This document shows, one piece after another, positions 23,558 through 36,300 of a DNA stretch of 64,000 bases. The notes under the pieces were generated by a model, which ran no database searches, was not told where the DNA came from, and saw only the letters and a program-made list of their open reading frames with translations. The stretch's first letter is position 1, and every line of letters begins with the position of its first letter. The position numbers and the translations under genes are program-made. The stretch comes from Aurifilum marmelostoma (taxonomy: Eukaryota > Ascomycota > Sordariomycetes > Diaporthales > Cryphonectriaceae). The stretch covers positions 1,426,001-1,490,000 of the forward strand of contig JAMXSV010000026.1 in assembly GCA_027559495.1 (NCBI GenBank), given 5' to 3'.

Positions 23558-24825
23558 TTACTTGCTCCGCTTGTAAATTTTGGCCAGGAATGCCTCAAAG
23601 ATTGACTTCTTCAGCCCCGAGCTCTCATCGATGGCGGCGATCTTCTCCCTGATCTCACCGACCACCTTCTGCTCGTAGTCCAGGTACCGCTGCTGCAGCT
23701 TCATCTCGTCGTACAGCTTCTTGATGACGGCCTCCTTGTCCTTGTCCTTGCGGCCGTAGTTTTCCTCGAGGATCTTCCTCTGCTCGGGCGTGGCGATCTC
23801 CAGGGCCTGGTTGACAAGCCACGAGCACTTGTTGTCCATGATGTCGGTGCCGATCTTGCCAATGTGCTCGGGCAGGCCAAAGTTGTCGAGGTAGTCGTCC
23901 TGGACCTGGAAGTACTCGCCCATTGGGATCAGGATGTCCTCGGCCTGCTTGAGGTTCTCGGGGGTGCCGATGTTGAGCTGGTGCAGGGCGAGGGCAACGG
24001 GCAGGTAGAAGGAGTAGTAGGCGGTCTTGTAGACGACGATGAAGCTGTACTTGGCCGGCGAGAAGTTGTCGAGGTTGATCTTGTCCTCGGGGGCAGTGAG
24101 CAGGTCCGTCAGCTGGCCAATCTCGGTCTGGAAGGTGACCTCGTGCATCAGCTCGATCAGGTCGACATAGGCCGGGTGCGAGCGGAAGTGCTTCTTGAGC
24201 AGGGTGTAGATGCCCGCCTCGAGCATGAAGGCGTCGTTGATGGCGATCATGCCCACGCCCTCCTGGCGGTACCAGCACGGCTTGCCGCGCCTCGTGATGC
24301 TGCCATCCATCATATCGTCCGAAACCAGGAAGAAGGCCTGCAGCAGCTCCGTCATCCAGCCCAGCGTGGCCGCCTGGAAGTATTCCTCCTCAGACAGCTT
24401 CTTGCCCAGCAGGAGGGAGACTGAGTCCGGAACCGACATGCCTCGGTTGCATTTTCCGCCGACCGCGTTGGTTCGCAGGTTCTATTCAGACATCGCAAAG
24501 GGAGTCGTCAGACTGGCACGCTCTTCTGTCTCTCTCTCGCTTTGTCTCGATCGACCGATCCGACCAGGTGGGGGCCATGAGCGGGGGCGGGGGCAAGGGG
24601 AGAGAGGAGGAGGGATGGGCTCACAGCTTTGAACCACTCGAGCTCTGCCTCGGGCAGGTTGTACTTCTGGGCATGCTCGAGGATGTCTGCCTCGAGCTTG
24701 GGAAACACGGCCTCAAACTCCTTGAGGGTTGTCTTCTGGAACTTGTTATCCATCTTTTGTCTCTTTGGGTCGCTCTCAACCGGGGCCGCAACGTTCAGAT
24801 CAGCAAGGGACGTTTTTTCCGCCAT
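23558..24825 (-). CDS. ERG20: Farnesyl diphosphate synthase, with one-base frame break at the splice junction
   Basis: The enzyme condenses IPP with DMAPP and then GPP to make farnesyl diphosphate for sterols, ubiquinone and prenylation. Exon 1 is 24825-24625 (start MAEKTSLADLN, ATG context GCCATGG) and exon 2 runs to 23558. The intron has donor GTGAGC and acceptor GAATAG. The first aspartate-rich motif DDMMD lies near residue 121 and the second, DDYLD, near 261. ITRRGKPCWYRQEGVGMIAI and the C-terminal KIYKRSK are typical. Exon 1 ends WFKA in phase 0, but exon 2 only reads NLRTNAVGGKCNRG if one A (24482) is dropped after the acceptor. An alignment to the family needs exactly that. The length would be 374 residues, including a ~24-residue N-terminal extension. 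Function is certain; the junction is doubtful. Confidence 0.93.
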
Positions 24826-25492
24826 GGCAGGTAGGGATTGGCTGGTGGAATCGTTGGTGCTGAGACCGGAGGTTGGGGATGACGTTTGGGAGGATATGTC
24901 GGAGAAACTGAAGGAGTGATAAGGATCGTCTGAGAGGAGAAACTTGGGAAATGAGCGGTGGTTACCCAATCAATGGGCATTGGAAGATTATGGCGCTTTT
25001 TGTGCTTTTATCTTTACGCAGCTTGAGACCCCTGTATATGCATGTTGGTGCCGTACCTAGTAAATAGCGCCTGCGACCGTGGTAAGCTGGGGCCCTGCCG
25101 AGCTCGGCTCCGTCATTCCGCGCCTCGCTAGAAGTAGCTATGGTACCTGAGCCAGGGGCCCCAGGCCTGCGCTGCTCCAGAAAGGTTACTCGGTGCATTC
25201 CTGGGCCACAACAACACTCAGTGTGCTTCGGTCCACCACGACTTCACCGACTTGCAGGTCCTCATCAGAAGCCGCCACTGTTCGTGGTCCGACAATAAAC
25301 CGATCGCCGGCTGATCTTCTCTCTCGTATGCGCCGCGCTGAGTCGATTCAACCACCGATTCGGCCGATTGCTTCCCCCTCAGCAAAAGATATTACTACGC
25401 AACTCTAAGAGAGACGCGTCTCGAAAGCCAGCCGCGCGCACTTCTGGTGGCCCACTGGGGACGCTCACCTGCGGCCGGTGGGGCTAGAGACG
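24826..25492. promoter_or_regulatory. Divergent ERG20/CDC23 promoter region
   Basis: The 667 bp between two divergent start codons must carry both promoters. I see no clear TATA box or sterol-response site. The ERG20 frame is open upstream to 24969, which could be leader or an N-terminal extension. Confidence 0.5.
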
Positions 25493-27646
25493 ATGGTGTT
25501 TACCGAACAGGATATCGACAACTTACGGGCCTCATTACAGGATGCTGTGATCAAATGCTCCGAGAGATGTCTGTATCAGTCGGCAAAATGGTATTGTTTT
25601 TAATTCCTGACGGCCTTGACCAATCATCGCAACTGCAGGTAAAGAAAGGCTGACCAGGAATATCAGGGCTGCTGAGCTGCTGGACTCTCTTCCTGAGCCT
25701 GCGAATGAGGATGTTGGTGGTGGTGTCAAGGTCACAAACACACCCCGGGGCTATATGCCTGCCATATTAACACCTAACCCTGATGAGGCAGAGGCTGAGC
25801 TTGAGGCCATAGAGTTCAACAAATATATCATGGCAAAATCCTTCTTCGACTGCCGCGAGTTTGACCGGTGTACGGCCGTGTTTCTACCAGACGCATTGCT
25901 GTCCAGCATCCTGTCTCCCAGAAACGACGACGCACCTTCAGGTTCTCAGAACAAGGGCAAAGAGGCTGCAAGTTCCAATGCATATGTGTCTGGCGGCAGC
26001 AGCCTTCCTGAGATCAGCCAGAAGAGCCTGTTCTTGGCTCTGTATGCCAAGATGCTGTCCGGCGAGAAGCGAAAGGATGAGGATACTGAGATGGTTATGG
26101 GCCCGCAGGACCTCGGATCAGTCTGCAACAAACAGCTACCTCTCATCAGCCGGTATCTCAAGACCTGGTTCGATGAGAGGCGGGCGTCGCCCGAGGACAT
26201 CTCGTATGAGGGCAGCCAGGGCTGGCTTGAATATCTGTATGTGCTTCGGATCCTGCCCAAGCCACGACGGTATGGGCGGCTTACTGACAGATCTTGAATA
26301 GCTATGGCATGGTCCTAGCCAAGGAGAAGAACACGGACGAGGCTCTGCAGTGGTTTCTGCGGAGTGTTCATCTCTTTCCCATGAACTGGGGCTGCTGGCT
26401 CGAGATGACTGGCGCCATCAGCCGAGTTGAGATGCTCAACAAGATAATACCTCGTCTGCCGCAGCACATCGTCTCTTACATGTTCCACATACACACCTCG
26501 CTGGAGCTGTACCAACCGACCAACGAGCTCCAGACCGCTCTAGCTCAGCTTCAAGAGATCTTTCCGGATTCTCCGTTCCTGCTCACCTGTTCGGCCTTGT
26601 ACCTGAATCACACCAAAGCTCTGAAGGAGGCCGCAGCGGAGTTCAGCCATCTCCTGTCTCTGCACCCTCACCGTCTTGACCACCTCGACATTTATTCCAA
26701 CATCCTTTTCGTGCTGAACGAGAGGCCGAAGCTAGCCTTTCTAGCGCACCTCTGCTCTAGTGTTGACAAGTTCCGGCCCGAGACGTGCGTTGTGGTTGGC
26801 AACTACTATTCGCTGCTCTCACAGCACGAGAAGGCCGTTCAGTATTTCCGTCGTGCCTTGGCACTGGACCGATCATGCCTGTCGGCCTGGACACTGATGG
26901 GACACGAGTACGTAGAGCTCAAGAATACGCATGCCGCCATCGAATCGTACCGGCATGGCGTGGACATCAACCGGAGAGACTATCGCGCCTGGTATGGTCT
27001 TGGCCAGACATACGAGATGCTCGAGATGTACCAGTACGCCCTCTGGTACTACAAGAAGGCAGCAGGCCTGCGACCGTGGGACGGCAAGATGTGGATGGCT
27101 GTTGGTTCATGTCTGCAGAAGCTAGGCCGAGAGCGAGACGGCATCAAGGCTCTGAAGCGGGCTTTGCTTGCTGACACTTACTACGAATCGTCAACCAGCA
27201 GCTTCGGAAGTGCTGCTGGCTTCGACAGGGCCGCCCTGGGTCAGCTGGACACGGATGTCCTGATCCAAATCGCTAACATGTACGAAGCCCTGGACGAAGA
27301 GGAAGAAGCAAGAGCGTACATGGAACTCTGTGTGGCACAGGAAGACGGCAACGTGGACGGCATAGGAACCAGCGGGGCCGTCGAGTCTGCTGCCGGAGTC
27401 CTGTCTGACGAGGACCAAGAGAGTGGAGAGGACAGGGAGAAGAACCAGGGCACGGGCGTCACGACGGTAACCAGCAAGGCACGAATGTGGCTGGCCAAGT
27501 ATGCCCTGCGGCATGAGGACTACACTACCGCGAACCGGCTCGCAAGCGAGCTCTGCCAGGACGGTCAGGACGTCGAGGAGGCCAAGGCCATCATGCGAGA
27601 TGCACGCGACCAGATGGAATTTGCCGAGGGGCATGGTGTCGGATAG
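25493..27646 (+). CDS. CDC23: CDC23/APC8, anaphase-promoting complex TPR subunit
   Basis: Cdc23 is a scaffold subunit of the APC/C ubiquitin ligase that drives anaphase and mitotic exit. Three exons are supported: 25493-25590, 25667-26236 and 26302-27646, giving 670 residues. Splicing produces YQSAKW joined to AAELLDSLP, then GWLEYL joined to YGMVLAKEKNTDEAL, both at conserved family positions. The N-terminal APC8 region is followed by a row of TPR motifs: EKAVQYFRRALALD, THAAIESYRHGVDI, YRAWYGLGQTYEMLEMYQYA, and YYKKAAGLRPWD with WMAVGSCLQKLG. The C-terminus is acidic. The first intron contains an earlier CAG (ACCAG, 25652-25656); only the acceptor at 25666 gives the conserved tryptophan codon. 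Nothing is broken. Confidence 0.94.
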
Positions 27647-28177
27647 GGACCGCTGGCCTTTGGGAGATACAGACAACGATAAATCTCCAAATAGAGCGAG
27701 CCTTTTATGTTGACTTTGAAAGGCTTTCTCGTGATCCACGTGATCACCGCCGGACCCCTTTGCTGGACGGCCCGAGTCAGAAAATCAGTATCGACAGTCG
27801 AAAAACATCGTCTTGGGACCACTGTGCGCCTTTTGTGAACGAGAATTACGACTTGGTGGAACATTATGGGTCGGTCAGGTGCTCTGTTTTCGGTCCGTCC
27901 AGGAGGCCCTTGAACGATTGGCAGCCGTGTGTTCTGGAATTCTGGTTGAGTATAAGGTTCATAATTTGAAAAGGCTTTTCATAAACCCCTGAAGCGGGCC
28001 ACGAAAATGGGGGCGTCCAGGCAACCACGCCGCCATTGCACGGCAGCATTGGTTTCCCACTGTCCCATTCCAATTTCACATACGGCAATCAATAGCACAA
28101 CTAAAGTAACACAAAGCATACATACTGCTGAATTATCAACAGCCTTGGAAAAGAAAAGGTCTCCAAGATAGCCCGGC
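27647..28177. other. Intergenic region between CDC23 and the HET gene
   Basis: About 530 bp hold the CDC23 3' end and the HET-gene promoter. No gene or clear element is seen. Confidence 0.5.
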
Positions 28178-30560
28178 ATGACCAGGCTCTGCCGCCACTG
28201 CGCGGAATTATCCATCGAATCCCTCGTGAGCCTGGCCAAGGATGAATTCAAGGGCTACCATGAGTTCCCAAAACAAGCCTTTCATCAACATCACAATTCT
28301 ATTCAGGACCTTGAAGCAGCGGCAGAGAGCGGCTGCGACCTCTGTACCCTGATCTTGAAGTGCTTCAAGGGTACGCCGGTGGAGGATGCAGACGATCGCC
28401 CTATAGCCTGGCCAGGAGACTGGGTCGGTGCGAAAAAGTGCGAGCCGGACGCGTCCATGTACGCTGTCGCCAGGAGACTTGAGGACTCGAGTGTGCGCAT
28501 GGCCATCAGCGCCGATCATGTGTACGCGACGGCGGGCATTGAGGATGTCTCTCAGTTTGACACCCTCTTGGTCCAAGTAGGGCCTAGAGATGACGACCCC
28601 GAGGCTATGATGGACTGGGTGCTTCCACCGCTGCCTCTTGCCATGACTGTGTCTCGCGGTTTGTTCGACTCGACCTTTTCCTTATTCGATCTTGTTGGTC
28701 TATAGAGACCGAGGCCTTGTGAGACAAGTCGCAACTGACCCCATTGGATTTGTTTCCCATACAGATGACATCTTTAAGATCGACGGGTATCAGATCGGGC
28801 ATTTCGAACTGGCCGCAGACCTCGCCGCTGCGGAAAATTTCGAGATAGCCCGCGGCTGGCTCGAGACTTGCAGAACTGAACATGCGCATTGCCCACGTGA
28901 CGAGCCTCCTGTACTGCCCACTCGCGTCATCGACGTCGGCACTGAAGCCGATTTTCGAGACCTTCGAGTCTTGTTGACGGCGGAGGTCACGAGAGGCCAC
29001 TATGTGGCTCTAAGTCACTGCTGGGGCGGCGAGATCATGCCACTGCTGACAACAGAAACGCTGGAGCACTTCACATGTTTACTTCCCTATCACCGACTGC
29101 CTGCCAACTTTCAGCACGCAATCACCATCACCAGAGAGATGAGGGTGCGATATCTCTGGGTCGATAGTCTCTGCATCGTCCAGGACTCGAAGCGAGACTG
29201 GGCGCAAGAGTCCCTCAAGATGGCGAATGTCTATCGAGATTCCATCTTCACCATTTCGGCACTAGCGTCCGCAGGGAGCAAATGTGGAATCCTCGTAAAC
29301 AGCCCAAGGTCCGCGCCGTCGCCAGAGCCCGTCACTCTGACCCTCACCACGACCGCGAGCAGCAGCGAGTCCCAGTCCCACAAAGTGAAGATCTCCTTGG
29401 CGAATCCCAAGGGCGAGTATCTCAACGAGCTGACCATCAGATGTCCACTTTCCAGCCGGGGATGGTGTCTCCAGGAGGCAGTCCTGTCGCCCCGACATTT
29501 ATACTATGGCCAGGAACAGATCTACTGGCGCTGCCCTGCCGGTTTCCAGGATGCAGAAGGCTGCGGCCCGGGGCGTCGGTTCCCGTCTGATTTCTACGAT
29601 GGCATAGCGTCTGCTCTCTACGGAGAGATTCTCCGAAAACCGTCACCCCGCCCCATAGCCAGTGGAGACGAGGCCGACACCCAGGGCGAGAGTATCGCAA
29701 TAAGTGATGTCCTTGCGGAGTACTACCTTCTCGTGCAGGACTACTCGCACAGGAAGCTGACGTTTGGCTCCGACAAGCTCCCGGCGTTCTCGGGTGTCGT
29801 CCAGCGCCTCCATCCCGTGCTCGGCGGTGAATACCTCGCGGGCATCTGGAGCACAGACATCTGCCGCGGTCTCTCCTGGCGTCCGGAGGGCAGCACGGCG
29901 AGGCATGCGCTGCCCTCTCGTGCGCCTTCGTGGAGCTGGGCGGTCACTGACGAGTGGGTCTGGTTCGACGTCGGCGCAGGGCCAGCGCCAGAGGGGGATG
30001 GGAATGGAAATGGAAATGGCCCCTTGAATCTACACCTGCTCCGGCACGAGATCAAGCTACACGACACGGACAACCCCTACGGACAGGTGGAAGCGGCAAG
30101 CCTGACGGTCAGGGGCCTCGTCACGACGATGGTCCGCAGTTCTCAGCTGGTCGACGCCTGGCCCTGCAGCTTTAGCATCGGGACGGCACACTTTGACAAC
30201 GAGGACATTGACGAGGAGATCAGCGGCGCAGGTGCCGATGGGCGCATGGCGATGTGGTCGTTATTCCGAAAGACGGGCGAGACAGGGATCATCTCTATCG
30301 TGACCACGGCCGGCCGTAACGATGATTGGGAGATAGACGAGGGGGCTATCGCCCCTGGAGAGTACTTGGTCTTGCTTGTCTATGCAGAGCTTGATGGGGA
30401 GGGCGAGTGGACTGCGTGTGCGTGTTGCCTCCTTTTGCAACAGGACGATGATATAGACGGGACAGACCGTACGTATAGAAGGGTGGGCGTTGCCAGGCTG
30501 GACTCGCTGAAAGTAGCGTGGCTGATGAGTTGGGAAGAGACGACGCTTGTCCTTGTTTAA
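28178..30560 (+). CDS. HET-domain (heterokaryon incompatibility) protein
   Basis: HET-domain proteins trigger cell death when genetically different hyphae fuse, and many act as fungal NLR-like effectors. Exons are 28178-28658 and 28765-30560 with donor GTTTGT, branch CTGAC and acceptor CATACAG; the product is 758 residues. The N-terminus has paired cysteines (LCRHC, SGCDLC) that are common before HET domains. The domain covers about residues 238-395: YVALSHCWGG, LPANFQHAITITRE, VRYLWVDSLCIVQDS and MANVYRDSIFTISAL. The C-terminal ~350 residues have no domain I can name; no NACHT, WD or ankyrin repeats are seen. An alternative acceptor at 28694 does not preserve the frame. The partner and allele are unknown. 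The gene sits at the edge of a gene-poor zone. Confidence 0.9.
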
Positions 30561-32543
30561 AAATGCACTTTCATATTGCAGTGGTATGAGTTCTATGCCG
30601 AAAGAAAGAAAAACAAATTCACTTTGTTCTGATTCCTGTACTTGCTTGACAGCCTGTAGTCCTGGTGTCAAGGTCAAGTGTCGGATGTACACATTGCCAA
30701 CAACAATGAGATTGACAAAGTGTATACCGTAATCCCCGGACAGTCAACAGGTCACCAAGACTCGGAGCGCCAATATGTTTCATAGGTAGGCAGACTTGCT
30801 TGTAAACATTCGCGTCACACCTAACTTCACCTTGCCCATCTTGTCCAATATTCAACAACTTCCAAACTCCCCGGCGCAATCCAGCCTTGATGTTATGTTT
30901 AATCTCACATTCAGCAAGGCAAACACCCAGATACATTCCCTCAGATGTTCATATAAGAATTACGACCCTTTCCCCTATCGAAGCAACCTGCCAGCACACC
31001 AATAATGTGACTGTCGACTGGTGGCTTTAATTACTTCCCAGACTGTGTGTTGTAATCATAGCCGAGGTGGAATGGTATCCCTGGCCGGCCACATCGCCTG
31101 GCTGTAGTGACAGTGATCCCCTCGCCCAACCTCGCCCAAGCAACTTAAGTGATCCTCCCGTACGCGCCCAGGAATAAGAGATCGCCTGCCACAAAGCCCT
31201 GTTGAAGAAGAGATCGTCACTCATTCAACACCCTTCCATTCCCGAAATCGACCGCCCTCCAAAACATGTCGCCGCTTCATCCAGGCACATCAGCTCCAAT
31301 TCGCCAGCCAAAGAACGATAGAGACTGGAACTCAAGAAGGACCAACTCACAATGCAACCCTGCATACCGTCAGCCCAGCACACGCCTCCCAGTGGTGCCA
31401 TGTGTAAGCAACATACTATCGACCTCAACACTAGCCTCCATGAGAGCAGCCGACCCCTTCTCCTGGGGGGGGGGGGGACCCAATGACACCCATGGCAACC
31501 TTGTAGGAACGGGGGGGGGGAAAGAGAGCCACAGGGAGGGTGTGCAGTCAACTTACCCAACCCTATCGAGCCGGATGCAGGGCGGAATACGAGCTTCTTT
31601 GGTCGACATGGAATCATCAACCGACCAAAATTTGCCCCGCTTCCCAGTGCTGCCCCTCCCCCCTCTCAAAAAAAAAAGCAATGCCCGTCATATTTTTCCC
31701 TCTCGGTCCTCTCTCTCGCTTTTTCTCTTCGCTTCATGATTATCGGCTGGATGGCCGGTCATAGCCGAGAAATCCTTGCCCAGTGTTTGTGATCTGCCCT
31801 GCATGGCTCACAAGCCGCCTGACGAATCCGAGCCCGCCGCCCAGCACCACTACGTTATGCGATAGGCCAGGGCGGCGGCCATCTCCCACGCCTCTGCATG
31901 CTTCTGCAGGGTCATCACGCAGGAGGATAAAAGTATAGGTCGGCCGTATTCGGCGCCAGAAGAGAGATATATCCCCCGTCGATACAAAGGCTGATCAGAG
32001 CATCTTGACTGCACCCCTTGCCCATGTGTGCGTTGTCTTCTGCAGATTAGTGCTGACTGGGGCGAGATGGTGGTTGCAACCAGCTTTGCAGAGAGAGCGA
32101 AGAGTGGAAACATCACCCTCAGAATGAAGCTGGCAGTTTACAAAAGCAGGAAGAAATAGAAAAGAAAAAGAAAAAAAGAGAAAAGAAACCTCAGCAGGCA
32201 AATTGAAAACAAACCAAGGTCTATTTAATGTCGGGTTGACTAGTGTAAATATTAATATCATCTTGCCAAGCAGGCAAATTCGTGAGGTCCACCAAATTTT
32301 GTCGTACCATTGTGCTCCGACATTGCATTCGTGAAAAACATGACAGCATTTCGCTGAGTCCAGTGAAGGAAAGTCTAGAAGGGTATATGGGTGCATGATA
32401 AAGGGGATCGCATTTCAAATTCCGTCCACTTCGCGTCACTCACTCATTACGTGGCTCATTTCATGAGACCTGCCAAAAATTCGTCCAAAATTCACCACAG
32501 AAAATAACATGTTGCCGCTTTCGGCGCCTTGCGGGTGTCCTGC
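30561..32543. other. 2-kb convergent non-coding region with long G runs
   Basis: The region lies between the stops of the HET gene and the GPI-protein gene. It holds G13 at 31465-31477 and G10 at 31511-31520. A 157-codon frame (31266-31739) runs through these homopolymers and looks like chance. Confidence 0.5.
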
Positions 32544-33374
32544 CTAGACGAGGAAGGCAGCAATACCAGCGACAAAGCCAATCAGGCCGGCACCGGTACC
32601 TGCCTTGTAAGCACCGTTGACAGTGACAACACCGGGAGTGCTCGTCGGAGCAATCGGCGTATTGGTAGGAATGCCGGTGGTCGCGATCGTGGTGCCACCC
32701 GAGCCGCCGCCTAGACCAGTGGTACCAGAGACGTATGTGGACGCCGGAGGAGTGCTAGTAATCGTCGTCACAATGACACTGGAGGTATACGAGGTGGTCA
32801 CGGAAGTTGGTGCAGACGTCGAGGCGGACGTCTCGATGGAGATAGGAACAGAGGTAGTGGCGGACGTCTCAACGGAGATGGAAGCAGAGGTAGTGGCGGT
32901 CACGTTGGTGCTTGGGTAGGGACCGCCACTGCTGCCAGGGCTGGCTGTAGTGGTCTCGCAGGGCACCACAGTCGTGAAAGTACTAGTCTCAATGACTGGT
33001 GGAGGGGATGAGACGCTGACAGTACAAGGGCAGGCTGGAAAGTTTTGTTAGCCAGGCTCTGTTCTAGGCAGGGTAGGAGGAGATGGGCCAACCTACGCAG
33101 GGTGATAGTAGTCTCCGAGGTCACAGTGTAAGTCGTGTTCAGGTAAGCCCAAGTTGTGGGAGACTGTCGACACGCCAAAATCAGCACAGGCTCAGAGTGA
33201 GTGTCAAGACAGAAGAGTTGGACATACAGGGCAGTAGGTGGTCCAAGTAGGAACGACAGTGGTGGTCCAGACTGTGGTGACAGGAGCAGTGCCTGTACCC
33301 CAGTGGGCATGGTTGCCGCCAGCCTGGACGAGTGCCACAAGGCCGGCCAGAGGAGCGAGTTGCTGCAGTCTCAT
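32544..33374 (-). CDS. GPI-anchored Ser/Thr-rich cell-surface protein
   Basis: I recognise the type but not an orthologue. Three exons are supported on the minus strand: 33374-33228, 33163-33097 and 33034-32544, with donors GTATGT and GTAGGT and acceptors CGACAG and TTCCAG. The 234-residue product starts with a signal peptide (MRLQQLAPLAGLVALVQA). A threonine-rich part with WTTTVVPTWTTYCP follows, then a short cysteine cluster (PCPCTVSV). A long Ser/Thr-rich stalk with near-repeats of SVETSATTSVP comes next. A small-residue and hydrophobic tail (AGTGAGLIGFVAGIAAFLV) fits a GPI-attachment signal. It is probably a wall or plasma-membrane mannoprotein. Function beyond surface display cannot be inferred. 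Confidence 0.82.
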
Positions 33375-36300
33375 CCTGTACTCTTTGAACCAGACTGGTG
33401 TCTTGAGTTTTGATAATTTCGAGGGTTATCTGGGGTTGTTCAGTCTTGCTTGTTTCCGAATTGCAACCCAAACGAATGTAGGTGAGAGTCGGTGAAGACG
33501 ACGGTGTATTTATCGGCTGGAAACGATTGCAGTGATGGTGAACGAGAGGAGAGGAATCAGAAAGCGGAGGTGAAGAGGATGTGCCTGGGGGGAGGGGGGG
33601 GGATGTTGGAATTTATCAACAGTGGAGGCTGGTAGCCAGGACAGACAAACAAATGGAGGGGGTAGGGTAGCAAGCGCAAGTCACCATTGCATGGACGCTG
33701 CAGGCGCGAATGACATTGACGAGAAGGAGATAGGTAATCACAGCCCTGGAAGTGCTTACCTGAGTAAGTAGATCGAGCCTGCCTGATGGGCATGGCGGCG
33801 AGAAGTCACCGCACCTCCGTACCTTGGACTCGTACCTGCCATCAGCGCAGCAACGGAAGGCGCGGGTCAGGATGAATAGTGCCACCCATATCCACACACA
33901 CACACAATCTCTCTTCCTCCCTCAGACACGCCATTCTGCGAGGTCGATGAGGTTACCATGCAGCTCAACATGGCGTACCATACTTCATCTGTGTCCTACA
34001 ATGAAGACATGCCATTGCATTTGCTGCAGGTGCCGTCTATGTGCCTGTTCATCCTCGTCATCGAACTCCTCCTCCTCAAACCTACCGAATTTATCTCCGT
34101 GTTCACAAGTAGAGAAGATGTCGCGTACCTTTCTTCCATGGTGGGAAAAGGAGTGGCGGCAATAGAAGCTCTCGACTCGGATTCATACACGAAGGGCGAT
34201 AAGCTTACTTCTAGTCTTGACCCTACCGCACGAGTCCTGTGCCTGGCCGCTTCGTAGGGCGCGTTGAGCTCATGTCGTATGCGAATGCAGCACTCGCCTC
34301 CTGTTCTTGTGGCCTTTTCCTCGTTATCGATGTGCTGGATCATGGGAAAGTAGTGTCATTGTCCTTGACTCAGAAAGTACGACAACACTCATCGTCCTCG
34401 AGGCTTTTGACGCATGGCAAGAGCAAGACAGGGCTGGATGAAGTCGAGCTGTTCCATCTTGATCCCTGTCGCCTAATGTGCAGTACAATGGGTCTAACCC
34501 CAAATGGAAATCAGCTCACCTGTCAATGTGGTGTAGTCCCACTTTATGGCCGGTCCCAAGTCGGTGGAAACTTCGCGGGGTGGTTGTCAGATTGTGACAT
34601 TGAATTTCTCAGCCCAGCCCTTCCTGGTGGCCCTGATCTGCCCGCAGTCACCCATGCCCCCTTCTCAATGACTCTCGGGTCGCCTGGTCACCTGCCGCAA
34701 TTGCTCGAAGAAGATCGCTCTCCTCCTGTCCAGAACCGAACAACGTCAGCAACGAGGAAGCAGGGTTGCATCGGCGGTGACGGACATTCGAGCACAGCAA
34801 GCGATGGTGGTGTCGAGACAACTGATCGCACATGTCAAATACGAGGTTTGCGCTGTCCAAAAGTCAGCCAACATTACCCTCATTGGTTAGACCTGCTTCC
34901 CAACTTCGGTTTTAGGCAAGACTGTGCTGCAACAGTACGATGACTACTGGAGCGGGGTTTCTTGGCCATACAACCACCTTCGACATCTCCTCTCGAACCC
35001 CCCACCCCCCGCGGGCCCCCTCCTCTCCTCCCTCTGCATTTCGGCCCATCTGCTGAAGGAGCTGACGGGTAAAAGGAAAAGTAACGAGGGGTTCAAGACC
35101 GACTGTAAGACGCTCGTGTTGGCGGGCCGTCTGTTCAGTCCCTTCCCTACTCACCGTGAAAGCTCGATAGAATGCTACGTAACCTGAACGTTACCTTTGC
35201 TTTTTACATCTCTTGGCCTTTTGTGCCCCCTGCCCTCCCTCGACAAGGGCGGCCTTCCCACCGAAGCCCTCCTGAACCAATTGGCACCCATCATTCAATG
35301 AGGTGGGGCATTTCCAAGACGGGTTACAATAAGCAAGATGTCGTTTCTGTATGCGAAGGCAAGTACAGTCACCAAAGATACTCAACGCTATGATGCACTG
35401 AACGTTTCCGGCCCGAGATGCGATGGCGATATTACCATCACTGACATTCTGCTCGCCACAAGATACTATTGTTGGGTCCGACTTGAAGCCAGATGTTCAT
35501 CTCGTGTGTGTAACCAGGCTGCATCATATTCCCTGCGACTGGTCAGCGGCATGCCAGTCTAAATGGCTGATCCGTCCTACCGTATTGGAGTAAGGCCCTG
35601 GCCACCTAAGATGCACAACCACATATGTGTCTCGTGACCCTCCGTACTTGTCATCCAAGAAAGAACCACTGCTACACGAGGAGTGTGCTGTCTAGCCTTT
35701 CCCGATCAAAGTGTAAGGTCTCGAGTCTTGGCTATCCACTCGTATTCATCAAGAGGCGCCTTGGGAATGTTTGATACCAGCTGCCGGAAAAAACCAGATT
35801 TCCAGGTTACAGTGGTATGAGGACCAAACCGAACCCCCGGTAGGCCGGGTGTGCTCAGACGGTCGCAGTGTGTTATACGGTGCTGATCGTTTTCCCGGTC
35901 TAACCTCAACTCGACGGTGGCTATGCGCGATAGTCGTCTTCACTGAACTCCATCTGTCTTCAGTGGAGGTATGTATGAAACATATTCGGCACGAGGGGGC
36001 TCGGCTCTGGTATATGAGAATGGTGGCTGTATGCTGAAGGGAGCAATATGGATGAATGCTGGCTGATATCAGATGGATGATTTTCCACGAGATATCTCCA
36101 TATCATGTCAATGCCATGATACTGCTGACAGATCCACCCAAACCATTCATTGCCTTTAGCTTTCCGGGGGCCACCATGGAATCCTCGGATGGTATTTGGG
36201 TAAGCCCGGCGAGGAATTAGCCAAGAAATAGAGCGACACTGGTGATCAGTGTGAATGAGGCCCTAGAACCCATATGAAGGCCATCGTGAACTGACAGAGC

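Noticed and set aside
28659..28694. Shorter HET-gene intron ending at 28694
   Set aside because: It does not keep the reading frame from the donor at 28659; the acceptor at 28764 with a CTGAC branch does.
31266..31739. 157-codon plus-strand frame
   Set aside because: It reads through G13 and G10 runs and an A-rich tract; the frame depends on homopolymer length.
34239..34943. 234-codon plus-strand frame in the gene-poor zone
   Set aside because: It is the longest unexplained frame, but no domain, signal peptide or intron pattern is visible and codon use is unlike nearby genes.
34985..35010. Possible tRNA B-box-like sequence (TCTCGAACCCC)
   Set aside because: No matching A box or cloverleaf could be drawn.
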